Shown here one piece after another: positions 35,377-44,258 of a stretch of DNA of 64,000 nt; the stretch's first letter is position 1; the number at the start of each line of letters is the position of its first letter. This stretch comes from Chlorobium sp. (lineage in GTDB: Bacteria; Bacteroidota; Chlorobiia; Chlorobiales; Chlorobiaceae), in contig JANQHB010000040.1 of NCBI GenBank assembly GCA_028277225.1, positions 4,054 to 68,053 on the forward strand, in the 5' to 3' direction. A program made the translations under genes and the position numbers. The notes beneath the pieces were generated by a model that was given only the letters and a program-made list of their open reading frames with translations, had not been told where the DNA came from and did no database searches.

Positions 35377-38220
35377 TCAGTTGCTGAGTTGCAGTTCCTC
35401 GGCCAGGAATCGTCCTGTATAGGAGCCTTCAGTGCCGATGATTTTCCGGACAGGTCCCTCTACGATCAGTGACCCGCCTTCGTCACCGCCTTCAGGGCCA
35501 AGATCGACAATCCAGTCTGCGTTTTTGATAATGTCGAGATTATGCTCGATGATGATCACGGTATTTCCCTTGTCGACAAGCCGCTGCAGGACATCGAGCA
35601 GGTGCTGGCAGTCCTGGAAATGCAGGCCTGTTGTCGGTTCATCGAGGATGTAGAGGGTTTTGCCGGTTTGCACCTTCGCCAGTTCTGTCGAGAGTTTGAT
35701 ACGCTGAGCTTCACCTCCGGACAGAAGCGGTGAAGGCTGGCCCAGTTTAATGTAGCCAAGCCCGACATTGAGCATGGTGGACAGGATTCTTTGTATACGG
35801 GGAAAGTCGGAAAAATACAGAGATGCCTCTTCGACAGTCATATCCAGAACATCGGATATCGATTTTCCGGCATACTTGACCTGCAGTGTTTCCCGGTTGT
35901 ACCGTTTTCCCTTGCAGGTATCACACTGGACGTAGACATCCGGCAGAAAATTCATCTCGATTTTCTTCGTTCCCGCACCCTGGCAGGTTTCACAGCGTCC
36001 GCCTTTGACATTGAAACTGAATCTTCCCGGTTTATAGCCGCGTATACGGGCCTCAGGGAGGTTTGAGAAAAATTCTCTGATATAGGTGAACACACCGGTG
36101 TAGGTAGCGGGATTGGAGCGGGGCGTTCTTCCAATCGGAGACTGGTCTACATTGACAACCTTGTCGATCAGATCGAGCCCTTCCAGAGAAAGGTATGGGT
36201 GGGTATGAAGTTTCGAGTGGTAAAAATGCTTTGCAAGAACCGGATAGAGCGTTTCGTTGATAAGCGTTGATTTTCCGGATCCGCTTACGCCTGTAATGCA
36301 GATGAGCGAACCGAGCGGAAAACGCACGTCGATATTTTTCAGATTATGTCCCGTGCACCCTTTCAGGACCAGGAAATCGTCATGTTCTTTTGTTTTCTTT
36401 TCTTTGCTGGCTCGAACATCCTTTTTGCGGTTCAGGTAATCAGCAGTCAATGAACCTGAAGCAAGCGTTGAGGCATGTCCTTCTGTGACGATTTCACCCC
36501 CATGTTCTCCTGCACCGGGTCCGAGATCGATGATTCTGTCCGCCATGAGCATCGTGTCCCGGTCGTGTTCGACCACGAGTACGGTATTTCCTATATCACG
36601 AAGCTTCTGAAGCGATCTGATCAGTTTCCTGTTGTCCCGCTGATGGAGTCCGATACTGGGTTCATCGAGAACATAGAGAACCCCGCTGAGTTGCGATCCG
36701 AGTTGGGAGGCAAGCCGTATTCTTTGAGCCTCACCCCCGGAGAGAGTGTGAGAGCCGCGGTTGAGTGTCAGGTAATGGAGCCCGACATCAAGGAGAAATT
36801 CAAGTCGTCTTGTTATTTCATAGAGGATCGGTGTTGCGACAATGTTTTCTCTCTTCGAGAGCCCGGAAGGCAGATCGAGGAAAAAGTCAAGTGCACTCTG
36901 CAAGGGAATCGATTCGAGTTCATGAATGTTGCGGCCGTTTACCGTTACATTGAGGCTTTCCCTGCGAAGACGGGCTCCTCTGCAGGTGGGGCAGGTCTGC
37001 CTTGTCATGAAGCTGTCTGCCCACCCCCTGATTTTTGCCGATCCTGAGTTTTGCTGAAGGTCATTGACGTAGGATATCGCACCGGGAAAACTCTGAGGGT
37101 AGACGTGTTCCTTGCCGGCATAGGAATAGATAACGTTGAATGTTCTGGAATCTGAACCGTGCAGGAGGATTTCCATTGCCTCCCTGGGAATGCTCTCTAT
37201 CGGGGTATCGAGGCTGAATCCATAGTGTTTTGCGATCGTTTTGATGATCTGCCAGAGATTCCGTTTACCCGGTTTTCCGAATGGTTCCAGTGCTCCCTGG
37301 TTGAGCGAAAGAGTTGTATCGGAAATCATGAGATCCGCTGACAGATTTCTGATCTCACCAAGGCCCTTGCAATCAGGGCACGCGCCGTAGGGCGAATTGA
37401 AACTGAAATTGTTTGGCGCAGGGGTGTCGAGCGGCATGGTCCCGTCGCTGTAGGCGTATTTTGTACTGTAGAGCTTTTCAGAAAGATCGCTTTCCATGGG
37501 CGCACAGATAACAGCCGACTTGTGTTCAGACATACTGACGGCCAGGGAGATCGATTGGTGCAGGCGTTGTTTTATGTCGTCCTGAACGACCAGTCTGTCG
37601 ACGACAAGTTCGATGGTGTGGCTCTTATACCGTTCGACCTGCATTTCCTTTTCAAGTTCCCTGTACCGGCCGTCGATTCGAACCCGGAGAAATCCTTTCT
37701 GGAGAAGCCTGGCGAAGAGTTCGCGATAATGACCTTTTCGCCCGGTTACGAGTGGAGAAAGAATCTGGATTTTTGTCCCCTTCGGAAGGGAAAGTATTGC
37801 ATCGGTAATGGATTCTTCTGATTGTTTTTTCAGCTCCATGCCGGTCAGGGGATCATGGAATCGGCCTGTTTTTGCAAAAAGGAGGCGAATGAAATCGTGG
37901 ATCTCTGTAATTGTTCCAACGGTTGATCGCGGTGAACGGCTGGTGCTTTTCTGGTCGATGGATATCACCGGCGAGAGCCCTTCGATCAGGTCGACGTCCG
38001 GACGCTCAATGTTGCCTATGTACTGTCTGGCGTATGCCGACAGCGTTTCCATGAACCTGCGTTGACCTTCTGCATAAATGGTGTCGAATGCCAGGCTGGA
38101 TTTTCCGGATCCCGACAAACCTGTTATAACGACAAACCTGTTTCGGGGAATGTCGAGTGAGATGTTTTTGAGGTTGTGTACCCTGGCGCCCCTTATGCTG
38201 ATCTGATTGAATCCTGTCAT
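35377..38220 (-). CDS. uvrA: Excinuclease ABC subunit A
   Basis: A 947-residue damage-recognition ATPase of nucleotide excision repair. It has two ABC modules: Walker A GLSGSGKSSLAFDTI and GVSGSGKSTLINETLYP, and ABC signatures LSGGEAQRIRLASQLGS and LSGGEAQRIKLSTELAK. Three zinc-site cysteine pairs are visible (CPDCKGLGEI / CPTCRGARL and CETCQGAG...CDTCKGKRY). The length equals the usual family length, and the glycine-rich C-terminal motifs are intact. It acts with UvrB and UvrC, which are not in the window. Confidence 0.98.
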   Translation of the reverse strand: MTGFNQISIRGARVHNLKNISLDIPRNRFVVITGLSGSGKSSLAFDTIYAEGQRRFMETLSAYARQYIGNIERPDVDLIEGLSPVISIDQKSTSRSPRSTVGTITEIHDFIRLLFAKTGRFHDPLTGMELKKQSEESITDAILSLPKGTKIQILSPLVTGRKGHYRELFARLLQKGFLRVRIDGRYRELEKEMQVERYKSHTIELVVDRLVVQDDIKQRLHQSISLAVSMSEHKSAVICAPMESDLSEKLYSTKYAYSDGTMPLDTPAPNNFSFNSPYGACPDCKGLGEIRNLSADLMISDTTLSLNQGALEPFGKPGKRNLWQIIKTIAKHYGFSLDTPIESIPREAMEILLHGSDSRTFNVIYSYAGKEHVYPQSFPGAISYVNDLQQNSGSAKIRGWADSFMTRQTCPTCRGARLRRESLNVTVNGRNIHELESIPLQSALDFFLDLPSGLSKRENIVATPILYEITRRLEFLLDVGLHYLTLNRGSHTLSGGEAQRIRLASQLGSQLSGVLYVLDEPSIGLHQRDNRKLIRSLQKLRDIGNTVLVVEHDRDTMLMADRIIDLGPGAGEHGGEIVTEGHASTLASGSLTADYLNRKKDVRASKEKKTKEHDDFLVLKGCTGHNLKNIDVRFPLGSLICITGVSGSGKSTLINETLYPVLAKHFYHSKLHTHPYLSLEGLDLIDKVVNVDQSPIGRTPRSNPATYTGVFTYIREFFSNLPEARIRGYKPGRFSFNVKGGRCETCQGAGTKKIEMNFLPDVYVQCDTCKGKRYNRETLQVKYAGKSISDVLDMTVEEASLYFSDFPRIQRILSTMLNVGLGYIKLGQPSPLLSGGEAQRIKLSTELAKVQTGKTLYILDEPTTGLHFQDCQHLLDVLQRLVDKGNTVIIIEHNLDIIKNADWIVDLGPEGGDEGGSLIVEGPVRKIIGTEGSYTGRFLAEELQLSN

Positions 38221-38436
38221 GATAGGAGATGTGCACGATGCAAGAGGAGCTATATATCAAATACTTGTAAAGAAAACAAGAAGAGACAGGTGCATTGACT
38301 CCGGGGAGCATGCAGGTGCAGGAAAGATGTTGTACTATTTTTCATGTGTTTGGCGCGGTTTTTGTTAATTTAAAAAAGACTCTGATTGTCCGGTTTGTCC
38401 GGCAGGCAGTTTTTATCGAGGTTTTGGGATACGACG

Positions 38437-38895
38437 ATGGAAAAAAACGTGACAGATCGCGTACAGTGGTTTGTGAGTACGTGCAGGAACAACGGCCTGA
38501 AAGTTACCCCGCAACGCCTTGCAATTTTCAGGATTCTTTCCCGGTCAGCGGACCATCCGTCAACGGATACCGTCTACAGGAAGGTAGTCAGGGAGTTTCC
38601 TTCCATATCATTTGATACGGTACACAGAACGCTTCTCACATTCAGCAAACTTGGTGTCATTGAAGCGGTTGAATCATATTCGGGTGTGAGGCGCTATGAG
38701 ACCGATCTCTATGATCATCATCATATTCACTGCGTTATATGCGGCACAATCATCGATTTCTGTGACGAGGAACTTGACGCGATACAAGTTCCAGAGAGAA
38801 TTGCAGACGGTTTTACCGTGCTTGGCAAGCGTGTGAGTATCAGGGGGATATGTGAGAACTGCAGAAAACAGAATTCGGAAGGGACTCATCAATAG
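38437..38895 (+). CDS. perR: Fur-family regulator, PerR-like
   Basis: A 152-residue Fur-family protein. The N-terminal winged helix contains GLKVTPQRLAIFRIL and SISFDTVHRTLLTFSKLGVI. The dimer and metal domain has YDHHHIHCVICGTIIDF and ends with CENC, giving the two CxxC pairs of the structural zinc site. I start at ATG 38437 (MEKNVTDRV). PerR rather than Fur is suggested by its convergent neighbour, a peroxiredoxin gene with a PerR-like box upstream. The choice between peroxide and iron sensing is not settled by sequence. Confidence 0.85.
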   Translation: MEKNVTDRVQWFVSTCRNNGLKVTPQRLAIFRILSRSADHPSTDTVYRKVVREFPSISFDTVHRTLLTFSKLGVIEAVESYSGVRRYETDLYDHHHIHCVICGTIIDFCDEELDAIQVPERIADGFTVLGKRVSIRGICENCRKQNSEGTHQ

Positions 38896-38910
38896 CATAA
38901 CGGAGTATCG

Positions 38911-38940
38911 AAAAGGCCCCTGTTTTAAAAGGGGCCTTTA
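38911..38940. terminator. Bidirectional terminator between perR and peroxiredoxin genes
   Basis: Perfect stem AAAGGCCCC/GGGGCCTTT with a 10-base loop; an A run on one side and T residues on the other allow it to serve both convergent genes. Confidence 0.85.
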
Positions 38941-38970
38941 GGTTCAAATGGGGGTTTAACCTGAATTCTG

Positions 38971-39639
38971 TCAGAGTTCCTTGTGACAGAACCACCAGTC
39001 ATAACAGTCATATTGATCCGGACGTTTTTTTGCATCCTCCACATTGGTTGCAGGCGGTATGATGACGCGGTCTTTGAGCAGAGCATTGTTCGGCCAGTCT
39101 GCGGGCATCGCCACTTTGTTGTTGTCCGAAGTCTGCAGGGCTTTGACGGCGCGGAGGATTTCATCCATGTTCCTGCCGATTTCCTGCGGGTAGTAGAGAA
39201 CCAGCCTTACTTTTCCCTGGGGATCACCGATGAATACTGCCCGTACGGTGTTTGTTCCTTTGCCGGGGTGCAGCATGCCGAGTTTGTTTGCGATACGGTC
39301 ATTTGCAGCGACGATCGGGAACGTGATATCGACGTCCAGGTTTTCCTTGATCCACTCTACCCATTTGATGTGTGAGAATACCTGGTCGACACTCATGCCG
39401 ATAAGTTTACAGCCGATTTTTTCAAACTCCTCGTTTCTCTGCTGGAACGCGACGAACTCGGTGGTACATACCGGAGTGTAATCGGCAGGATGGCTGAACA
39501 GGACAAACCAGGAGCCTTTAAGGTCGCCCGGGATGCTCATGGGGCCATGCGTGGTCTGCACATTGAGTTCAGGAAAATCATCTCCAAGAAGGGGCATTGA
39601 CATCTCAAAATAAAGATCATCTTCGAATTGCTGGGACAT
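38971..39639 (-). CDS. Peroxiredoxin, Prx6 / archaeal thermostable type
   Basis: A 222-residue peroxidase that reduces hydrogen peroxide and alkyl peroxides. The active-site loop HPADYTPVCTTEFVAFQ holds the peroxidatic Cys with the PxxxTxxC frame. The C-terminal arm ends DQYDCYDWWFCHKEL, carrying the two extra cysteines seen in archaeal peroxiredoxins of this group, one of which can be the resolving Cys. This is the long Prx6-subfamily form, about 220 residues. A PerR-type palindrome lies about 76-90 bases upstream of its ATG, and the perR-like gene is convergent. Confidence 0.95.
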   Translation of the reverse strand: MSQQFEDDLYFEMSMPLLGDDFPELNVQTTHGPMSIPGDLKGSWFVLFSHPADYTPVCTTEFVAFQQRNEEFEKIGCKLIGMSVDQVFSHIKWVEWIKENLDVDITFPIVAANDRIANKLGMLHPGKGTNTVRAVFIGDPQGKVRLVLYYPQEIGRNMDEILRAVKALQTSDNNKVAMPADWPNNALLKDRVIIPPATNVEDAKKRPDQYDCYDWWFCHKEL

Positions 39640-39714
39640 AGCGTTCTCCGTTATTTTGTGTTTTAGATAAAGGCCAGCTACAGAGTGGCTTGATGCATGG
39701 AATGGATACTTAAA

Positions 39715-39729
39715 TAAGAATAGTTCTTA
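39715..39729. promoter_or_regulatory. Candidate PerR/Fur box upstream of peroxiredoxin
   Basis: TAAGAATAGTTCTTA, a perfect 15-base palindrome with a three-base centre (TAAGAA-TAG-TTCTTA), placed 76-90 bases before the peroxiredoxin ATG on its coding side. It resembles the Bacillus per box (TTATAATnATTATAA) in size and symmetry. Confidence 0.55.
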
Positions 39730-39811
39730 AAAGGTTTCAGGGATTCGAAAAAAGAATTACGTGTTTATCAACCCCGCCTGTATACAGCTGGTATGGGGGA
39801 TATCAGCGAAG

Positions 39812-39852
39812 GAAAGCTACGGCCCCGTTACAATAACGTTGCCGCAGCTTTC
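39812..39852. terminator. Long hairpin at the 3' end of ppdK
   Basis: GAAAGCTACGGC pairs with GCCGCAGCTTTC (one mismatch), and the loop contains a second small stem (CGTTA/TAACG). It begins about 17 bases past the ppdK stop codon. No T-run follows, so it may stabilise the mRNA end instead of terminating. Confidence 0.45.
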
Positions 39853-39868
39853 GTGGTCATGGAGCATC

Positions 39869-42619
39869 TCAGCTCTGCAATGCAGCTCTTGCAGCAGCTA
39901 TACGGGCTACAGGGACCCTGAACGGACTGCATGATACGTAGTTCAGCCCTGTAGCACTGCAGAATTCGATCGTGAGGGGATCGCCGCCCTGCTCACCGCA
40001 AATGCCGAGTTTGATATCTTTTTTGACGTCTCTGGCGTCTTTTGCAGAGTGCTTGACAAGATTACCGACGCCTTCGATATCGATTGATTCAAAGGGATTT
40101 TTCGGGAAAATGTCAAGATCGTGATAGAGGGGCAGAAATTGACCGGAGTCGTCCCGGCTCATGCCAAGGCCCATCTGGGTCAGGTCATTGGTGCCGTAAC
40201 TGAAAAAGTCGGCAACTCTGGCGATCTCTCCGGATGTTACTGCGGCTCTCGGTACTTCGATCATGGTGCCGACAAGGTACTTGACTCCTGTTTCCTGCTC
40301 GGCCATGACACTTCGGGCTGTTTTATGGATGATTTCGGCGGTCAGTTCCAGTTCCTTGACAGAACTTACCAGAGGTACCATGATTTCAGGTATGATATCA
40401 TGACCTTCTTTTTTTATCCTGCAGGCCGCTTCAAAGATTGCCCGAACCTGCATTTCGGGGATTTCAGGATGTATGATCCCAAGCCGGCATCCACGAAGAC
40501 CGAGCATCGGATTGGCCTCGTGAAGTGATTCTATCCGGTGACGGACGTCATTGAGCGGCTTGTTGATTTTTTGCGCCAGGTCGGTGATCTCTTCATCAGA
40601 GCCTGGAAGAAATTCATGGAGAGGCGGGTCGAGAAGTCTTATCGTGACGGGGCGTGATCCCATTGCTTTGAAAATACCATAGAAATCGTCTCTCTGGTAA
40701 GGAAGGAGTTTTTCCAATGCTGTTTTTCTGCCGTCATTGTCTTCAGCAAGGATCATTTCTCTCATCGCGTCGATACGGTTTCCGCCAAAGAACATATGTT
40801 CAGTCCGGCAGAGGCCGATACCTTCAGCGCCAAGCGTGACTGAAAGTTCAGCCTGTTCGGGCTGATCGGCATTTGTCCTGACCTTGAGTTTTCGGTATTT
40901 ATCCGACCATTGCATGATCTGACTGAAAATCTGCCAGACCGGGGCATTTTCCGGTTCAAGCGTTTTTTCTGTCAGCACTTCGAGTACCTCGGAGTTTCGT
41001 GTTGTCACAGTACCGGCGATGACTTCACCTGTCGTACCGTCCAGCGAGAGAGCATCGCCTTCTTTCAGGATCGTGTCGCTTCCCTGTACCTTGAGCGTAC
41101 CGCTCTGGTAATCAATTTCGAGAGCGCCGCATCCGGCCACGCAAACCTTACCCATCTGACGGGCAACAAGTGCCGCATGTGAGGTCATTCCACCGCGCTC
41201 GGTCAGAATTCCCTCTGCTATGGACATACCCTTGATGTCTTCCGGTGAGGTCTCAATTCTCACAAGTATGACCTGTTCTCCCCGTTTCATGGCAGCCTGC
41301 GCATCGACAGCGTTGAAGTAGATGTTTCCTGTTGCTGCACCGGGACCTGCGTTCAGACCGGTTGCGAGCAGTCTTCCTTCATCGATCGCTTTCTTTTTTT
41401 CCGAAAGATCGAAGACCGGCCGCAGCAACTGGTTGAGCTGTTCAGGTTCGATCCTCAGCAGGGCTTCCTTTTCGTCAATCAGCCCCTCTTTGCACATGTC
41501 GTAGGCAATTCTGATGGCAGCAAGTCCTGTCCGTTTACCGACACGGCACTGCAGCATGAAGAGGTCCCCATTTTCGATGGTGAACTCGATATCCATCATG
41601 TCCCTGTAATGCTGTTCGAGTCTGATGCGGATATCGTCGAGCTGCTGGTATATCTGAGGATTTTCATCCCTGAGATGGCTTATTTTCAGTGGTGTTCTTG
41701 TGCCTGCAACAACATCCTCGCCCTGGGCATTCATGAGATACTCACCGTAGAACACGTTTTCTCCGGTTGCAGCGTCTCTGGTAAAAGCAACGCCGGTTCC
41801 GGAACGGGGGCCGAGATTACCGAAAACCATTGCCTGGACATTACATGCAGTTCCCCACCATGATGGAATGCTGTTGAGTTTCCTGTAGACAATGGCGCGA
41901 TCATTGTTCCAACTGCTGAAAACGGCGCTTATTGCTCCCCGCAGCTGTTCCATCGGATCTTCAGGAAAAAGTGAACATGTTTTTGATGCAATTGCCGCTT
42001 TGTAAGCAGCGACGATATGTTTCAGATCGTCAGTGTCGAGATCGGTGTCGAGTGTGACGCCAAGTTCTTTTTTTCGTGCGTCGAGAATTTCTTCAAAGGG
42101 ATCCGGCTGTTTGCTGTCGGCAGGCTTCAGACCGAGAACGACATCTCCGTACATTTGCACAAACCGGCGGTAGCAGTCCCATGCAAAACGCGAATTGCCT
42201 GATTTCTTTGCCAGTCCCTCGACAGTCTTGTCATTGAGTCCCAGATTGAGGATGGTATCCATCATTCCAGGCATAGAGGCTCTTGAGCCGGAACGGACCG
42301 AAAGCAGAAGGGGATCGTCCGCATCGCCGAACTTTTTTCCCAGTTGTTTCTCGAGCGTCTCAAGTGCATGGGGCACGTCTTCTTCGAACAGGCCCTGAGG
42401 GTAGGTTTTCTGGTGATCGTAATAATATGTGCATACTTCGGTTGAAAGAGTAAATCCTGGAGGAACAGGGAGCCCTATGTTGGCCATTTCGGCAAGGTTT
42501 GCTCCTTTCCCGCCGAGCAGGTTTTTCATTGAGGCGTCACCATCAGCGGTGCCACCTGAAAACATATAGACAAACTGTTTTTCCTGGGCTTCGGATGTCG
42601 TATTACTGGTAGTAGACAT
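39869..42619 (-). CDS. ppdK: Pyruvate, phosphate dikinase
   Basis: A 916-residue enzyme that interconverts pyruvate + ATP + phosphate and phosphoenolpyruvate + AMP + diphosphate. The N-terminal ATP-grasp domain contains MKNLLGGKGANLAEMANIGLPVPPGFTLSTEVC. The swivelling phosphohistidine domain has GGMTSHAALVARQMGKVCV with the catalytic His. The C-terminal PEP domain has LCRTEHMFF and the GICGEQGGDP catalytic loop. The length is normal. In green sulfur bacteria it would supply PEP for gluconeogenesis from pyruvate made by the reductive TCA route; this is inference from physiology. It stands alone between hairpins. Confidence 0.97.
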   Translation of the reverse strand: MSTTSNTTSEAQEKQFVYMFSGGTADGDASMKNLLGGKGANLAEMANIGLPVPPGFTLSTEVCTYYYDHQKTYPQGLFEEDVPHALETLEKQLGKKFGDADDPLLLSVRSGSRASMPGMMDTILNLGLNDKTVEGLAKKSGNSRFAWDCYRRFVQMYGDVVLGLKPADSKQPDPFEEILDARKKELGVTLDTDLDTDDLKHIVAAYKAAIASKTCSLFPEDPMEQLRGAISAVFSSWNNDRAIVYRKLNSIPSWWGTACNVQAMVFGNLGPRSGTGVAFTRDAATGENVFYGEYLMNAQGEDVVAGTRTPLKISHLRDENPQIYQQLDDIRIRLEQHYRDMMDIEFTIENGDLFMLQCRVGKRTGLAAIRIAYDMCKEGLIDEKEALLRIEPEQLNQLLRPVFDLSEKKKAIDEGRLLATGLNAGPGAATGNIYFNAVDAQAAMKRGEQVILVRIETSPEDIKGMSIAEGILTERGGMTSHAALVARQMGKVCVAGCGALEIDYQSGTLKVQGSDTILKEGDALSLDGTTGEVIAGTVTTRNSEVLEVLTEKTLEPENAPVWQIFSQIMQWSDKYRKLKVRTNADQPEQAELSVTLGAEGIGLCRTEHMFFGGNRIDAMREMILAEDNDGRKTALEKLLPYQRDDFYGIFKAMGSRPVTIRLLDPPLHEFLPGSDEEITDLAQKINKPLNDVRHRIESLHEANPMLGLRGCRLGIIHPEIPEMQVRAIFEAACRIKKEGHDIIPEIMVPLVSSVKELELTAEIIHKTARSVMAEQETGVKYLVGTMIEVPRAAVTSGEIARVADFFSYGTNDLTQMGLGMSRDDSGQFLPLYHDLDIFPKNPFESIDIEGVGNLVKHSAKDARDVKKDIKLGICGEQGGDPLTIEFCSATGLNYVSCSPFRVPVARIAAARAALQS

Positions 42620-42760
42620 GTGTCTGGATTGATAGGTGAATTGAGGAAGTCATAAAAAAAAGAAAACACTGTATCCCGAAAAGAGAGACGATGTTTATTT
42701 TAATTCGTTTTAGATAATAAAAAAAAACGTAATAAGCGACAGGCACAACATAGTTGCAAT

Positions 42761-43633
42761 ATGGATTACGAACTGAGTCTTTTTTTCTTTCAGGTGCTGC
42801 GCATAGCTGTTCCCTATGTCCTGGTATCGGTCGGTGCCGTTTTTTCTGAACGGGGCGGGGTGATCAACCTGGCGCTTGAAGGTCTTATTCTGGCGGGTGC
42901 TTTCGGTGCGGTCGTCGGCCAGCACTTTTCGGGTACCGGATCTGCGGCGGCAGGCGTACTCTGCGGGATTCTCTGTGGACTGGTTGTTGCATTACTCTTT
43001 GCATTCATTACAGTTACCCTGAAGATCGACCAGATTGTGACAGGTATCGCAATAAACATTCTTGTCATGGGAGCGACCCGGTTCGGTCTCAGTCTTCTTT
43101 TCGGCAGTTCCGTAAATTCCGAGCGTGTTGATGGCTTCTCCTCTTCGTCGATCCTTCTGGACCCGATATTTCTTTTTGCCGTTTTTGTTGTGCCAATCGC
43201 CCATTACCTTCTTTTCAGGACGCCATTCGGACTCAGGCTCCGCTCTGCCGGGGAGAATGCCGAAGCTGTAGATGCAGCAGGGGTCAAGGTGAGCGGTATG
43301 CGCTATGCAGGGGTGCTGATTTCCGGGCTCCTCGCAGCTCTGGGCGGTGTGTTTCTTGCATTCCAGCAGTACAGTTTCACCGACAACATGTCGGCAGGCA
43401 GAGGATATATTGCTCTTGCGGCGATGATCATCGGAAAGTGGACCCCGATAGGTGCAGCTTTGGCCGGAGTCCTGTTTTCAGGGGCGGAATCGCTGGAAAT
43501 CTGGCTGCAGACAGGCTTCATACCATCCCAGCTCGTTCAGGCCCTGCCCTATGTGCTCACGCTTCTCGTTCTTGCCGGATTCGTCGGCCGGTCGAAAGCC
43601 CCCCGCGAAGTCGGGGTGCCTTATGAGAAGTAA
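42761..43633 (+). CDS. ABC transporter permease, nucleoside/BmpA-system type (YufQ-like)
   Basis: A 290-residue inner-membrane permease of the branched-chain amino acid/ribose/nucleoside superfamily. The family signature is near the N-terminus: LVSVGAVFSERGGVINLALEGLILAGAFGA. The loop with GENAEAVDAAGVKVSGMRYAGVLISGLLAALGGVFLA corresponds to the EAA-like ATPase contact. About nine hydrophobic segments are visible. Such transporters usually have a second permease, an ATPase and a lipoprotein in one operon; none is adjacent here, since ppdK is divergent on one side and repeat-rich sequence lies on the other. The gene is orphan or its partners are elsewhere. Confidence 0.87.
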   Translation: MDYELSLFFFQVLRIAVPYVLVSVGAVFSERGGVINLALEGLILAGAFGAVVGQHFSGTGSAAAGVLCGILCGLVVALLFAFITVTLKIDQIVTGIAINILVMGATRFGLSLLFGSSVNSERVDGFSSSSILLDPIFLFAVFVVPIAHYLLFRTPFGLRLRSAGENAEAVDAAGVKVSGMRYAGVLISGLLAALGGVFLAFQQYSFTDNMSAGRGYIALAAMIIGKWTPIGAALAGVLFSGAESLEIWLQTGFIPSQLVQALPYVLTLLVLAGFVGRSKAPREVGVPYEK

Positions 43634-43896
43634 GGAAAGCAGTCGGCAGTCACCAGTTTACAGTCGGCAGAGGTAAAAGGCAAAAAGGGGTAAGCGACAG
43701 GGATTGTTGATTTGTTGAAGTGTTGATTTGTTTGAAGAAGTGGACGAAAGGACCAAAAGGACGTAAAGGACAAATCAATTTCCGTGCTCCCTTTAGACGC
43801 CGATCTCAATCATCCGGCCAACCACGGGCAACCATCCCGACATGTCGGGACCCCTACACTTCTTTTTCCACCCCACATACTACACCCAACAATCTT

Positions 43897-43948
43897 GCCA
43901 TCCGGACATCGGGCAGGCACGGGGGCCTGCCCCTACAACTGCCGACTG
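43897..43948. repeat. 52-bp hairpin repeat, copy 1
   Basis: Begins GCCATCCGGACATCGGGCAG and ends CTACAACTGCCGACTG. It contains the stem GGGCAGG/CCTGCCC. By reading it is identical to 44135-44186. Confidence 0.85.
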
Positions 43949-44134
43949 CCCATTGAAGACTGCCTGCGGTCTTCTTCACCTCACACCCCACATTCTTCAC
44001 CAACCCAACCACGGGCAACCGCAAGGGCTGCCCCTACATTTTCTTGAATACCTCTCGCTTTCCTGAATTCTTCACTCAGCACTCAGTACTTTTTCTTCCC
44101 CCAACATCCTGCATCCCACACCCCACAATCTCCC

Positions 44135-44186
44135 GCCATCCGGACATCGGGCAGGCACGGGGGCCTGCCCCTACAACTGCCGACTG
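44135..44186. repeat. 52-bp hairpin repeat, copy 2
   Basis: Identical by reading to 43897-43948 and 238 bases away. Shorter relatives sharing only the GGGCAACC...CCCCTAC frame are at 43825-43855 and 44017-44039. Confidence 0.85.
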
Positions 44187-44258
44187 AAGACTGCCTGCTA
44201 TTTCTTTGCCATCCAGCGCTGCCAACTCGTCACTTGTCACTCGTCACTTGTCACTACC

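Larger units (their letters stand above)
43634..44258. other. Repeat-rich intergenic block between convergent genes
   Basis: The 625 bases contain no gene. They are built from reiterated short words (GCAGTCGGCAGT, GTTGATTTGTTGAA, AAAGGACCAAAAGGACG, ACTCAGCACTCAGTACT, CGTCACTTGTCACT), a CCCGACATGTCGGGA palindrome (43832-43846) and several GGGCA...TGCCCCTAC hairpins. Confidence 0.6.

Noticed and set aside
37674..37686. tRNA T-loop-like string GATTCGAACCCGG
   Set aside because: It lies inside uvrA (encoding RVRIDGRYRE on the minus strand), and no acceptor or anticodon stem can be drawn around it.
43634..44258. Possible CRISPR array in the repeat-rich block
   Set aside because: The repeats are short, inexact and irregularly spaced, there are no uniform spacers, and no cas gene is in the window.
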